A DNA stretch of 64,000 bases from Ectobius pallidus (GCA_964059195.1 CAXKWD010000001.1:214032484-214096483), one strand, 5' to 3'. Shown: positions 1-11,079, numbered from the stretch's first letter. Program-made: numbers and translations. The notes: generated by a model from the letters alone, not told the origin.

Positions 1-806
1 ATAGAAATTAAACAAACTGTAAATGAATGTAAATCATACAAGAAATTAGCAATGTAAAATTTTTAGGACTGCAAATTGACCAAAATCTTGACTGGAAGAC
101 ACACATAGAAATGATAAGTCCAAAACTGAGTTCAGCATGCTTTGCTTTAAGAATTTTGAATAATATATTAAAACAGGATGCATTACTTATGGTATATTTT
201 GCATATTTTCACTCGGTAATGAGGTACGGGATCATTTTCTGGGGCAACTCTACCCATAGGGAGAAAATATTTAGATTTCAAAAGCGGGAATAAGAATAAT
301 ATGTGGAAAGAAAAAAAGGGAATCTTGTAAACCGCTGTTTGAAAAATTAAGAGTCCTCACTCTTACAGGGGAGTATATATACTCTGTTATGTGTTTTGTA
401 GTGAATAATATTGATAAATTTCAAACTAATTTTAGTGTACATGGACGTACTACCAGAAACATGAATGATCTACACAGACCAAATAACTCGTTAAAACTCT
501 TTCAGAAGGGTGCGTATTATTCTGCAGTACAGATATATAACAAGCTTCCAAACAACATTAAATTATTATGTATTCAAAGAAAGATCAAACCTTTCAAAAC
601 AGCTGTCAAGGAATTTTTAATAACTCACACCTTCTACAATTTGGAGGAATATTTCCAGCTTGGATAAATTTGGCAGCTTGCAGTTTCTGTAGACCTATAT
701 TATTGTTATAACATGCATGTATTTTTTGATCTGACGTGTTCTATATCCTTGAGCCCCGCTCAACACAGGATCTACAGGACGAGATATCTACATCTACATC
801 TACATC
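1..806 (+). mobile_element. 5'-truncated LINE, 3' end of RT ORF (CR1/Jockey-like)
   Basis: The C-terminal part of a LINE reverse transcriptase ORF, broken by a stop and frameshift near 290-390. Readable pieces at about 60-290 and 389-667 carry the post-RT motifs FLGLQID, YFAYFHSV and GIIFWGN, then NDLHRPNNSLKLF and YNKLPNNIK. The order matches the LINE at 43261-44385 (YYAYFHSV, GIIFWGN, YNGLPQYLK), so the two are one family. The 3' UTR shares ATCTGACGTGT with that copy (here about 730-740, there 44550-44560) and ends in a short ATCTAC microsatellite at about 787-804, as expected for a LINE tail. The catalytic RT domain lies outside the window or is lost, so the copy is dead. Confidence 0.85.
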
Positions 807-1010
807 AAATTGCATTAATTGTACTGTAACTAAAACCCGAGCATACTGAAAAGCGAAATAGGGTTAATTATATTTGAACATTCAACAACAATTACACAAA
901 AGCAAATATTTCCTGAATTCAGTCAACACTTAACTTCTGCCATAATGTTATTTGTATATGAAATTATTGCTCCCAGATATTTAAATTTCTCAACTTGTTC
1001 AAATGCTATT

Positions 1011-1152
1011 CTAATATTTTGTAGCTTACCTCTCTCACATGTGTTTTATGTGATAAATATGTGTTCCAGAAGATAGCAACAATTTGTACCAACAGCAGCT
1101 GATAGTGCAGTGGGACCAAAGAGAAGTTTACTGCCTGTATGAGAGGCCACAC
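1011..1152 (-). CDS. Mpv17-like gene, exon 3 (probable last exon)
   Basis: It encodes [18 protein letters not shown] and then FWNTYLSHK, the C-terminal signature of the family. The acceptor is TTCTGGTTTCAG. At 1029 a GTAAGC donor-like sequence follows GAGAG. If it is not used, the frame adds eight codons (VSYKILE) and stops with TAG at 1013-1011. I cannot tell which is real. Confidence 0.8.
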
Positions 1153-4100
1153 CTGAAACCAGAACACAGAAAAGGATAAGATCACAATATAAGTATTAAT
1201 ACAGTAAAGAAACTGTGTGTTAAAAGTCCTATGGCAACATGTTAACTGGACGACACTAGCGCTCCATGCGGAGAGTAACTAAAACTACATTCTCATCATA
1301 TCAAATGACCTGGGAAAATACATTAACATGTTTCAAAATATGTTATATTAAGAGAGAAAACTTTATTGTTATCTGAATTTTAAATTTAAGAAATAATAAA
1401 ACAGGTATTATACTCTAGTTAAGAACAGGTAAACATACTTGAATAGGCTACTGTTAAGGATTGTATCTAGGGGTAATTATGTGGAAAAATAAAGGTACGT
1501 CTTATCTTTAATGTCTCATATTTTTTTAATTTCATCCACACCTCTGTACAGTCGCCAGGTAAAACTTATTTTCAGACTCACCCTCGTATATTATTTTTAA
1601 TTCTTTAGATAAGTTTTTCAATTGATCAAGTGAAAACAAAGATATAAACTGCAGGTCACATATGCTACTTCAGTTTGAATGCAAAATTATGAGCTACGCT
1701 ACACGATGTGCAGCCTGCATCCAGGTAGTGCGACTCGATACGCTACTTTGGTATGAATACTCACTTAGACTTCTATAGCTGAACACTGGAGATTTAACTG
1801 TTTGAGAACGGATTTCAACATATAATGAGTTCTTGATAAAACCAACTCACTTTGTAATTGGTGATAAGGATGGTGAAGTAGGTTTCCTGTAGCTTTGTCT
1901 TGGTCTCCTCGATGGAATTATCATCTAGTAGAGATACCCCAGAAGTTACAACAAATAAAAGCAGAGGAGCTGCTACTAACTGATCCAAAGTGACTTTCTT
2001 AAATGTCACTATCTTTGGTGAGGGGCCAGTCACATGATGGTCCAGAATCTTGTACCAGAATCGTACCAAAGGACCCTACAACAGTTATTAACAATTTGTA
2101 TGAAAAAAAGGAACAATTTGTATGAAAAAAAGAACAATTTGTATGAAAAAAAGAACAATTTGTATGAAAAAAAAGAACAATTTGTGTGAAAAAAATAACA
2201 ATTTGTATGAAAAAAGTAACAATTTGAACAAAAAAAGTAACAATTTGTATGAAAAAGGATCTTCTATAGAAGAATGGTAATACTGATAATTCTCTTTCCC
2301 CCTACATTACGTTATGTTAAAAAACCTTGACAAACATGAGGTTAAGTCCTACAGTCAATTAATTTAAATGGTAACAACCATACTCGATCCAAAGATGTAT
2401 ACGAAGCAAAAGTAAACAGACTTGCCTTGACTAACTGTGTCCCGTTGTGTCATTGGTTAATCACACCAGCGTAGTAGCCTACACATCATAATAATGCGAC
2501 AAGCTCAGTCAGTTATTTACTTCCATTCCGCACACATCATAAAATTATTTAAGTTACCGGTATATCTTATGTAATTGTGATAGTAATTATGTAATTGTTA
2601 ATAGTCATACAAAATCCTATACCTATACATTGATACTTATTCACTGAAATAGGCTCTCTATTATTTGAGAAGAAGGAATGTTAAAAATAATATAGCTATG
2701 ATGAATTTTTTTTTATATATATGACATCCGTCACGTATGAACTGAACAAAATATTAAGTACAGTGCTCGCTGCTTATTGTGATCACTTTAGGATGCAGCT
2801 AATCTGATAATGTTAACTGATTGATAACAGTAACTGAAGGTTATTTATACATATATAAGATAATACACTACAAAACAGAATTAAAAGCTATGTATTCATA
2901 AAGTAATTCGTAACTCCGAATCATTAAACCACCCATAATACAGGAACAGAATGCAAGCAACTATTTTTTTAACCAGTAAGAAAGTTTTTTGTTTTATTTT
3001 CCTTTAGGACTCCACTAACCAATAGTCCATACTCAGTTACAAGTGTATTTGGAAGTCTACTGATCTGTGGTGAACACCGCTTAGCAAAACTTCTAACATC
3101 TGTCTGTTCAAGTCTTTTCATTTTACACCAGCTATCACTGCATCTCAACACTATTATCTTCATAAATCAAGACCTGCAGCTTAACTGAGGGATAAAATGT
3201 GTTTTGTCGCTTAAATGAGAAAATTAGGTAATCCCACCCCCTCGAACTGATCACCTGTGAGCAGGGAACAGTACTGCTATTTTGAATACAACACAATACA
3301 GTTGAGTTAGAAATGAAACCCTTAAAAACGAAATTTTGAATGACATACAGTACTGGTACTTGAAAATAATGCCATAAAAATGAAAATGTGATAACATAAA
3401 CCAAATCTTTGATATCATAAAAAACATTTTCTCAATGTAGGTATGATCAGTATTAATCCATACGGGACTTCACAAAACTGATAACATTATCCATGATTAC
3501 ATTAAGCGGTGTTCACTGTATATGTCACAATTCTTTTTAAGATTATTATTTACTTAAGAATTTTCATATCCTTCCGTTCTTTATTATTTATTTCGCAGGT
3601 GCGCGGGCAAAGAGAGTTAAGTCCACCATCCTCAAAAATTGAGATGTGCATAGAGTTATAGATAAAAATGTTCTCTACATTTGTGTTAAGTCCAGTAAGT
3701 CAGATTCACAAACATATGTGCCTCATGGATTTATCCATCTCTAAAGCGATGTTGGGCAGGTAAAGTGTGTTAAGTCACTCTAATTCTCAGTAACAAGAAA
3801 GTGGACTTAACTCTCTTTGCCTGCACACCCGCAATTTATCTGGTCTTCCATGTCCTCAATCAATACACAAAAATTGTTAGAGATTGGTTAAACAGTTTTA
3901 ACATAATGTTTTGAATATTTGGAAATTTCAGGGAAAAGGGGAGCTCTGCTCACTAATGCTCATTTTGCTCCAATTAGAAAATTTAATAAATTCTAGACTT
4001 ACTTACAATAAAGAAAAATCCAATACTTGCAAACTTCACAGTCCTCAATTTATCCATGGATTTCAAAGTCTTATCTTCGAAGACCAGTTGAGAGCTTATG

Positions 4101-4215
4101 TCCCCAACAGCCATTAGAATTCCTGTCTGTGCTGACTGAACTACCACAGGATGTTTCTTCAAAATTGCATCATAAGAATGAAACACGCCACGTAATTTAT
4201 TCATGGTCACTGTAC
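1011..4215 (-). CDS. Mpv17/PMP22-family inner-membrane protein gene, three exons
   Basis: A spliced minus-strand gene. Exon 1 (4215-4007) runs from ATG at 4204 to SIGFFFI, exon 2 (2075-1851) from GPLVRFWYK to LITNYK, and exon 3 starts at 1152 with [10 protein letters not shown]. All junctions are phase 0 with consensus sites: donors GTAAGT and GTGAGT, acceptors after TTGTAG and GGTTTCAG. The joined protein is about 182-189 residues, against about 176 for vertebrate Mpv17, and collinear throughout: N-terminal [15 protein letters not shown], central [20 protein letters not shown], and C-terminal [17 protein letters not shown]. Family members are small four-helix proteins of mitochondrial or peroxisomal membranes; Mpv17 is linked to mtDNA maintenance, and the exact substrate is unsettled. 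No frame break is seen, so it is probably functional. The last codons are uncertain: reading through gives a stop at 1013-1011, but a GTAAGC donor at 1029 could lead to another exon. Confidence 0.9.
1189..1475 (+). repeat. Interspersed repeat A, copy 1
   Basis: About 285 bases in intron 2 of the Mpv17-like gene, closely matching 12048-12350 in the same orientation. Shared stretches include AGTATTAATACAGTAA, GACGACACTAGCGCTCCATG and GGCTACTGTTAAGGA. No terminal repeats or coding sequence were seen and the class is unknown. Confidence 0.8.
1851..2075 (-). CDS. Mpv17-like gene, exon 2
   Basis: 225 bases, exactly 75 codons, phase 0 at both ends. It covers the family core [12 protein letters not shown], then [12 protein letters not shown], and ends at LITNYK. 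The acceptor is TGTTGTAG and the donor GTGAGT at 1850. A 21-bp tandem array begins 15 bases beyond the acceptor in intron 1. Confidence 0.92.
2090..2258 (+). repeat. Tandem array, about 21-bp unit, 8 copies
   Basis: The unit is AACAATTTGTATGAAAAAAAG with small variants. It sits in intron 1 of the Mpv17-like gene, immediately upstream (in gene sense) of the exon 2 acceptor. Copies differ mainly in A-run length. Confidence 0.95.
2761..3518 (-). mobile_element. TA-flanked DNA transposon, 758 bp (pogo/Tigger-like), copy 1
   Basis: Bounded by CAGTG..CACTG ends and a TA on each side (2759-2760, 3519-3520). The imperfect terminal inverted repeat is about 25 bp; its two ends read CAGTGCTCGCTGCTTATTG and CAGTGAACACCGCTTAATG. 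A second copy lies inverted at 16343-17137. Both encode a minus/plus relic starting [10 protein letters not shown], with AKRxSPQIS and TEYGLL, which could be an N-terminal DNA-binding segment. The TA duplication fits the Tc1/mariner/pogo superfamily; assignment to pogo/Tigger is a guess from the ends. It sits in intron 1 of the Mpv17-like gene. Confidence 0.82.
3598..3830 (+). mobile_element. Small MITE with GGGCAAAGAGAGTTAAGTCC ends, copy 1
   Basis: About 233 bases with inverted ends: GTGCGCGGGCAAAGAGAG on the left and the complement (CTCTCTTTGCCTGCACAC) on the right, followed inward by TTAAGTCCAC. A second copy is at 19461-19705. No ORF. The target duplication is unclear, so the superfamily is not assigned. 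It lies in Mpv17-like intron 1. Confidence 0.85.
4007..4215 (-). CDS. Mpv17-like gene, exon 1 (start codon exon)
   Basis: It encodes 66 residues from ATG at 4204-4202. A polypyrimidine run ending TTCTTTCAG lies just upstream of 4215, so the ATG sits 11 bases into an exon and a separate 5' UTR exon is likely at a higher coordinate. The donor GTAAGT starts at 4006. A further in-frame GTG lies two codons upstream, but ATG is the better start because family proteins begin only a few residues before the KHP motif. Confidence 0.88.
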
Positions 4216-5389
4216 CTGAAAGAATAAGGTAAACTTAAACTTAACATTCAGCCCCAACAGTGCAAATGGATTAATTTTTATTGGAATGTACCATAAACAG
4301 CATGTTTCAGAATTAAATCCTAGTGGAGGGATTATGGAAGGAACCCAGATAACAGTGTGAGATTTAATTTTGTAGGAGCTGGAATTTTTGCTAGGACTAT
4401 AATTACAGCTGGCAACTCTATAAGCTTATCTTGCATCGGACAAGCTTATCCAATGCAGCCAATAGTTTTAGATGCTCTCCAAAAAGTTATACGCAGTGAG
4501 GGAAGTGACGCGGTATGCGCCGGAATGGAATACCGTCACTGGTTTTAAAGGTCCAATGGCATACTGGCATTGCTTTCAATGGTGAAATAGCACACCATCA
4601 CTGAAAATCAATGGCTATTTAATACAAATTGTTAATGTTCCTTTAAGTCGTAATATAATAATTTTTCTTGATTATTCACCAACTCGTATGCTTTCATCAG
4701 TAGCCATTGTCACGATAACTTGTGACGGTCTTTGTTGCCATCTTAATGACTACACCACTAGATTCCATGTTTTAAAAATATTTCTCGGTAACAAAATGTT
4801 GTGATTTTTATATTGTTTAAATAGGTCTTACATACTTTTAAAATATCTTTATTGAAGTAAATAAACTAAACTCAATGGCTCTACATCCCTGACCTACCAC
4901 CCGATTGCTGCTGCTCATCTACCATAGATGACGGGATTGGGGGCATGTGGTCAGCATGCCAACACCCACTGCTGTTACTGGGAATGTGCTTTTTTAAATT
5001 GTAAAATTTTGGGATAGCATTACCACCTCTGGATTTTTCTCGTGCTTCCTTCACTGGTTATACGGTATCCAGTTATTGGTTAGATTTCCTGTTATGGTAC
5101 TGTTTATAATATTACCATCCTGGCAAAGAGGCTCTGGAAGAAGCCTGGAAAGGGGATCCAGGGCAGATAGAAATCCTCGGTAGCGACTAAGCCACTGATA
5201 CCAGTTTTCACAGTCAGGTTTCCAGAAGTAAATTTTCTCCAAGTGACTTCTGACCCAACAATAGAGCATTGTCCAGCACATGGATATCATGATTTACCAG
5301 CAGTTCACAGCACTATTTTAGGTTAATTTTGTGTCCACTTGGTCACAATTTTACTTACTGGTATATTTAGAATGTAAGTTGTTTATAGG
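4216..5389. other. No gene recognised; upstream region of the Mpv17-like gene
   Basis: This is 5' of the Mpv17-like coding start (minus strand). It may hold a 5' UTR exon and promoter, but I see no distinct TATA box or CpG-dense block. ORFs of up to 79 codons here show no recognisable motif. Confidence 0.4.
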
Positions 5390-5485
5390 CCTATATGGAA
5401 TCCGTAGGCCCTAAAGAACAATATAACATCAAATTTGGCTGTTTTCCATTTATAAAACCAAAGTATCACACCCAGTAGATTACCA
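5390..5485 (-). mobile_element. Fragment related to one end of the 816-bp element at 35550
   Basis: The stretch AATATAACATCAAATTTGG..GTTTTCC with GGAATCC upstream matches the complement of about 35570-35665 in the intact element. Only one end remains and the terminus is diverged. Confidence 0.6.
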
Positions 5486-5495
5486 TAATGTCAAA

Positions 5496-6390
5496 GTGTC
5501 ACCATTACAAGAAAGTCTCCAGAGGGCATATGATCGCCTCGTAGACTGGGCTGAAATCAACAAACTAAAGGTGAATGAAAGCAAAACTGTCTCCATGTCA
5601 TTCAGACGAGGTGGGAAACAAGCTTCCTTTTATCAAAGACAAAGACTGTTATCATCTGTGACTTATTTTAAGTACCTTGGTGTGATTTTCCAATGCTCCG
5701 GAAACGTATTCACAATGCATGTCAGAGAAAGAATGGCAGCAGCAGTGAAAGCAATGAGCGATATAAAACAGATCAGCAAAATATCGCTTAATACAGCCAT
5801 GAAATTGTTTCACCTAAAGATATCACCGATTGCTACATATGGCCTGGAAAACATTTGGATCCACATGACAAAGAAACAATTACAAGAAATAGAAAAAGTC
5901 AAATCAACATTTCTCAAAAAAGCACTCTGTCTCTCGAAATTCACGCCAAACCGCCTGGTGTATATACTGGCCAGAGAGAGTTTCTACATAGAGGAGCTGT
6001 GACGTGACAAATTTCTTCCAAATACAAGAGGATACGAAGAGCTATTACGAGAGCTGCTACAGAAGAGAGATGAGATATGGATCGATTTCTATGTTGCAGA
6101 TGCCATGATCTCTCAGGACTGGATGCAGAGCAACTATGAGCTGAGACATGTACTAACGAGATTCGCTGTTCATGGCTTCCACCACCTGATCTGTACTAAC
6201 GCCAGTTTTCATCAACCGGGAACTTTATGCGTGTGCAAACAATGCGGGAAAGTGTGCGAGAGGTATCATGTGATGTCATGTGAAAGGAGACAAGAAACTT
6301 TGACAGCATTTTGTACTAAATGACCAAACTATGCACATTGTGCGATTTTCCTATTTCATTCATTACCATAATGGGGTAAAATATAAATAA
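5496..6390 (+). mobile_element. LINE family B, 3' end: RT thumb, C-terminal CCHC-like finger and tail
   Basis: Frame one (5496-6002) carries the end of RT and the thumb: WAEINKLKVNESKT, MSFRRGGKQ, YFKYLGVIF and TYGLENIW. A TGA at 6001-6003 and a shift separate it from 6105-6323, which carries LTRFAVHGFHH and a zinc-finger-like C-terminus, CKQCGKVCERYHVMSC. The 3' UTR has ATGCACATTGTGCGATTTTCC at about 6331. The same order occurs at 28489-29943 and 54900-56975, so this is one family. It is 5'-truncated, with no catalytic YADD. Confidence 0.88.
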
Positions 6391-6761
6391 AACTGTAAAG
6401 AATTGGATAATGCATCATGTTTGTTAAAATAAATTCAGTTTTACAATGGTAAATAAGCCTATAAACAAATAGCCTACATCAATCTATTATTTCTTATCCT
6501 GTAACACAACTATCCTCACCCAACAGTTCTACAATATTCACAGTAGCCATAACGGTCCCGATTAAATTCATTCACTGCAGTGGTCCTCCTGTCAATATGA
6601 TGATTCAAGTGAAATGCACAGACCTACCTGGCAGCCACAGACTGCACTGACCCCCATGGTAAAATTATGCAGTGGCCTATAGCGACTGCATTGTGGTGTA
6701 TGTGTTAGAAACTTTCGAAGGCATCTCCTGTAACTGGTTAGGTACATGGACTCTTTTAATA

Positions 6762-7255
6762 CAGTGGTACCTCGAGATACGAGTGCCCTAACATACAAGT
6801 TATTTGAGATACGAACTGTCGAGTGAGCGAAGTTTTGTTTTGAAATACGAGCGACATTTGAGATACGAGGAACGGCCAGCTGCGACGCTGCACACGGCCC
6901 ACCAGTTTACTGTGCCTCGTGCGTCTCGCGCATTATCCCACGTATTCCCCCAGTGTGCTTGTTTACCTCGCTGTCGAAGCATCTTTCCTAAGTTTTTCTA
7001 GAAATCATAGAAAAAATGAGCAAGGTGTGCGAGTAGCTGACTTGGCAAGGCAGTACAGTATTGTTTTTATACAATATTTGTAATTTATAAATACATTTTT
7101 CTTATTCAAAAACACGTAATAAAATAAATTGGGGGGTAGCATTTTTGGGGCTGGAACGGATTAATGGCATTTCAATTAATTTCAATGGGGTAAATTGCTT
7201 TGAGATACGAGCAAGGTTACGGAACGAATTAAACTCGTATCTCGAGGTATCACTG
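6762..7255 (+). mobile_element. Mariner-type MITE, 494 bp (CAGTGGTACCTCGAGATACG ends)
   Basis: Flanked by TA (6760-6761, 7256-7257). The left end is CAGTGGTACCTCGAGATACG; the right end is the complement, ending CTCGAGGTATCACTG. Several internal direct echoes of GAGATACGA occur. It encodes no transposase. A second copy, split by the LTR retrotransposon, spans 46366-54054 in the opposite orientation. Confidence 0.92.
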
Positions 7256-7490
7256 TATCAATTTATCAGCAGCAACGTCTGATTTTTAAAATCCTCACAA
7301 TCCACAAGATTCCCCAGCCCAAAATGTTTATCTGGAGTCCATTTAAAATCCCTAGGCTCCATCAAATTAAATTCTGAAACACCCTGTACACACAGCTTTG
7401 AGCTACCTCATCTAGCTTAATCTACAATAGCACGTATGATGTTTAGATCAAACTGTAATTCGATCATAACACAAAGTACAGTAGTATTAA

Positions 7491-8228
7491 ATGTTGTTGA
7501 TGTGTTCCGCCTATATACCACTATATAATAACAACGCTCAGCTGAAGTCTACATGAGGTAAGGAGCAATTAATTAACAACACGTGTTATTGAATTTGATT
7601 TTTGTTGTGTTCTTCTAAAAGTATTTTATTATATTAGATGTAGTCTATCACATAATCATAAAATATTAAAATAAACATTGAGCTCAATGTGCTGTCAAAA
7701 ATTATTAGATATTTACAATAATTAGTAATAAAATTGTGAAGTTATCCTTGTCACAATATTTAAAATATGAATTAAAATTAACATATATGAAATTTAAACT
7801 GGTAAAATATTCTGATACTTGTCAATTGTTTTAAAATATCACACAGATGTCTGTGTATGTCAAAAAATAATAATAATTGTATTCGTGGATAAAATGCACA
7901 CAGCTTCTTTCTTCTTGTTGTGAGACTTATTATTGGAGAGTCAATTATAACAATATCATTGTGAGTAACTGCAATTTTGTGGTCCTTCTTCTTGGAAATA
8001 GCTTAGTGGATCTTGAGTAGTGTAGTGAACTTATCTCTTGTGATCTTCAGCTTTCGTTGTGTTTTAAGAACACAACAAAAATCAAATTCAATAACACGTG
8101 TTGTTAATTAATTGCTCCTTACCTCATGTAGACTTCAGCTGAGCGTTGTTATTATATAGTGGTATATAGGCGGAACACATCAACAACATTCAATCTAATT
8201 ATACCACTGGAAAATATGAAGCTAATTA
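7491..8228. mobile_element. Palindromic insertion E1 (perfect 124-bp arms, 38-base tail, 13-bp TSD)
   Basis: Target duplication ACAGTAGTATTAA at 7478-7490 and 8229-8241. The left arm 7491-7614 is an exact inverted copy of 8066-8189, as read by eye. The middle (about 450 bases) has no recognised coding sequence. After the right arm come about 38 unique bases before the second target copy. The one-sided tail and 11-14 bp duplication match the PLE-bearing element at 20966-21470, so I class it with Penelope-like or retrozyme-like elements; that is inference. Confidence 0.75.
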
Positions 8229-8241
8229 ACAGTAGTATTAA

Positions 8242-9320
8242 TCAGAGATGACAGTCCAAGCATGGATGTGCAGTAGGCCTAGATGAAGACGAGTCCATTA
8301 AGGATTTGTATCGCACGGCGGGATGTATGGGCCAGCTATGTCACTGCAGTACAGCAAAACCGTATAATGTAATTCAGGGGAAAAAATTTAAGTAGCACCT
8401 TCGGATGAATGTTCCCACCCACCGCACCCTCACGATTCACTTTCTTTTATACCACGATCTAGCGAATTCTTCTGTCCTCATATTACAAAGAAACTCGTGA
8501 TTGGACGTTGGTGGTGTGACGTCATACCGCTAAACAAAAGGTGACAGGCTGACAAACCTCTGGAAGATATAATATGCCACATTTTCGAAACCTACAAACA
8601 GTGTATCGTACATTATTCGAAAATGCAAGGGCGCTTCGCTACGGCTGCCACCTCCGCATCGCGCACTTAACTATGTGGTTAGTGTTATGCATTATTTAGA
8701 CTATATGCAGAAGTGATTGTGGTACGGTCGGGAGTGCCGAGTGAGCTAGCGGGTTGTCACTTTGGTACAAGGGTTGGTAGCTGGTATTTGGTACGGTCGG
8801 GAGTGTCGAGTGAGGGGGCACAGTCAGGAGTTCCGAGGTGGTCGCCATAGCAATGCAGTGAGTGGAGCATAAGGGGCGACGTAGGCTACATTTCATTTAT
8901 GCCTAATTCAGAAACAAGACACATTGTTAGGATCGCTCCTCCTCTCCCTAGTGCAGTTCAACATTCTCACTCTTTTCCAAGCTTCCTCCCTCATGCAACA
9001 CTTCCCCTCTCGCGCATTTGGTTCTCGCTTCTGATTAATACTACTGCATTGCCTCATCTAAAAGCCATCATAACCTATGATCTCGATCGACACGTCATAT
9101 TAACTGAAAATTAGAAACTGAGGCATGAGTTGTAACACTGCTTGAATATCAGGATCTTAGTTTATTAGACAAATACAAGATTAAAATGAGAACTTATTTT
9201 CTTGAAGCTGGAAAAAGTGCATGGATGACTTTGATAACCTACCTTTCTTCAGTTCCACTGTCACTCGATACGAAACATTACTTACAAACGGGGTTGTAAA
9301 ATGAGGGTAAAACTGTAGAA
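8242..9320. other. No gene recognised
   Basis: Unique-looking sequence apart from the duplicated GGTACGGTCGGGAGTG stretch. ORFs on both strands (8696-8896 minus, 8899-9114 plus) show no known domain, and their low-complexity S/T/P content suggests chance. Confidence 0.4.
8517..8524. promoter_or_regulatory. CRE palindrome TGACGTCA
   Basis: A perfect consensus CREB/ATF site at the edge of a less AT-rich stretch (about 8500-8880) containing CGC-rich runs and two copies of GGTACGGTCGGGAGTG (about 8720 and 8789). No transcript can be placed here. A single 8-base match is weak evidence. Confidence 0.3.
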
Positions 9321-9439
9321 ATGTTTAACACAACCAATAAATCCTTTATGAACGTCGAATCTTGTAAAATAAAGCAACGTGTATTTCACGAATTCGAATT
9401 CATTGCGGAACAAAAAATTTTCACCAATTTAATAGATCG

Positions 9440-9565
9440 ATTTCGTAACATAGTATCGACTGTCGACAAAGTATCGATATCGTCAAATTTGTTCCGAAGA
9501 AACATGTGGAATCGATAGTTTCTACTTTCAATCGATATGATATATCGTTCGACGTTTACAAATCC
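9440..9565. promoter_or_regulatory. Cluster of ATCGAT / CGATA motifs (DRE/BEAF-like)
   Basis: At least six CGATA, TATCGAT or ATCGAT words fall within about 120 bases, including GTATCGATATCG near 9473 and TCAATCGATATGATATATCG near 9528. In Drosophila, TATCGATA is the DRE bound by DREF, and clustered CGATA is bound by BEAF-32 at insulators and housekeeping promoters. No adjacent gene is visible. Confidence 0.35.
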
Positions 9566-9627
9566 TATAAACAAGAATATGAAATGAATAACGATATGAA
9601 ATAAATTTATAGGTTAATAATTTACAA

Positions 9628-9629
<2 letters not shown>

Positions 9630-9688
<59 letters not shown>
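9630..9688 (+). repeat. Poly-A run of about 59 bases
   Basis: An uninterrupted A tract. No retrogene body was recognised upstream, so it may be a simple repeat or a degraded retrotransposon tail. Length may be affected by assembly. Confidence 0.95.
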
Positions 9689-9689
<1 letters not shown>

Positions 9690-9922
9690 CACTCTTAACG
9701 AAATTCATGTAATTTTACCTATATATCTTACCATTGATTATTTAATCTTAAAATAATCTTCTTTGCTTTTCATAGCCGTAAAATTTCATCAAAATCTGAT
9801 GTGAGATGATGTGCATTACTTTCCGTACCTTATACCTTCAAAATCAGACAAACCAAGGAAGAAATCAGATTTGAGGTGGTCTAGCTATGTAATATAAATT
9901 AGAGTGGGGAAGTTGGTAGGGT

Positions 9923-10014
9923 CCCACACAGCACACTATGTATAATATACGTAGGCCTATATTATATGTATATACGTAGATTATTCGTATATTATACGTA
10001 GTGTGCTGTGTGGG
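9923..10014. repeat. 92-bp hairpin, 29-bp arms
   Basis: Arms at 9923-9951 and 9986-10014, starting CCCACACAGCACACTA, with one mismatch. It directly abuts a SINE-like B box at about 10042. It could be a miniature foldback element. Confidence 0.8.
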
Positions 10015-10170
10015 GTGGCTGCCTTCAACCCCGGAGCCTGGGTTCAATTCCCAGTGTCAGGTATTTTTTTCAGTAGTAGGCTACAAATTTTCCTTCGTGG
10101 ATTCAAGATTGTTGTTTTGTCCTTTCGTCCCCACCCCGGGATGATAATACTGAAATAATTTCTTGTACCG
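10012..10170 (+). mobile_element. tRNA-derived SINE fragment
   Basis: Carries a pol III B box, GGTTCAATTCC, at about 10042, in the context GAGCCTGGGTTCAATTCCCA. It is followed by TTTTTTTCAGTAGT, as in the intact SINE at 15419-15577. The A box and 5' head are replaced by the neighbouring hairpin. Confidence 0.65.
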
Positions 10171-10479
10171 TTCTATATTCTCGTTTTTTCAATATTATGC
10201 AATTAATTTCATGAATAAAACAGGAGGCAGGAGAGAAATTTTTAATGTCTTTGAACCCACCCAATGCTATTCAAAAGTTGGTGCCACTGATTCTAAATCC
10301 ATATTCCATTGTACCTATGATTACAAATCAGACCTGATCCTTTTGCCTAGGTCATGGGTATGATTTCTATTTTATTTTCTCCCTGCATAGGGGACCAGGT
10401 TAACCAGAAGCCATACCATGTGCACCACACCCCCAGGGTCCCTGAAACATATGCCATGCCCCCAGTCCCTCAAACAGCA

Positions 10480-10790
10480 CACTAGAGAGCCCCTAGATGT
10501 GCAGCACACCACCAACAACCACATGACCACAAGCCACGGGGCAGGATGGGAGAGGCCCGCAGCAGAGACTGCAGTAGGATAAGGGGAAAGGAAACGGGAT
10601 GATGAGGGAGAGTTTGAAGGTGAAGTGGAGAGTGTTAGTGGAATGAAAGGGGGGAAACGGGAGGGTCCCGAGAAATACCTCCGAAGTCATGGCTTTGTCC
10701 ACCTGCCTCAGGATTTGAACCCGGGACCACTTGCATGCCAGGCCCACATGCTAAGCATGAGCCACCATAACGTGGTCATGGAGATGAGAT
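10480..10790 (-). mobile_element. tRNA-derived SINE, minus strand
   Basis: On the minus strand it reads GTGGCTCATGCTTAGCATG, then CCCGGGTTCAAATCCTGAGG, a tRNA-like head with B box GGTTCAAATCC. A purine-rich body follows towards lower coordinates. No clear target duplication was found. It is a different SINE from the one at 15419. Confidence 0.65.
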
Positions 10791-11077
10791 AATTATTCCA
10801 AGAAAAGATTGAAAGATTGTACTGGAATCTTTTCTGCGCAGGGGGGCCTTGAGCAATGGTACTGAAGGCCTTGCAGATACAGTGTTGCTGGGGGCAGGGA
10901 CTCACAATGAAGATAGATTTGTTAGGGGCCCAAATTAAGCTTCTCTACATAATTGTCAACATAGTATTAAACATTTTGCATTGTAATATGGTCAGAAAAG
11001 CTTTTAAAAACATTTACAAGAACTCTGGTTATTGTGATTACTTTGGTTTGATTTGATTTCTATCCCAACAACTATCC

Positions 11078-11079
<2 letters not shown>

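Noticed and set aside
6800..7001. ORFs on both strands (about 60-68 codons)
   Set aside because: They lie entirely inside the mariner-type MITE and reappear in its second copy (53800-54016); no transposase motif.
10493..10905. Minus-strand ORFs of 65-84 codons
   Set aside because: They cover the tRNA-derived SINE and its flank; no protein motif.
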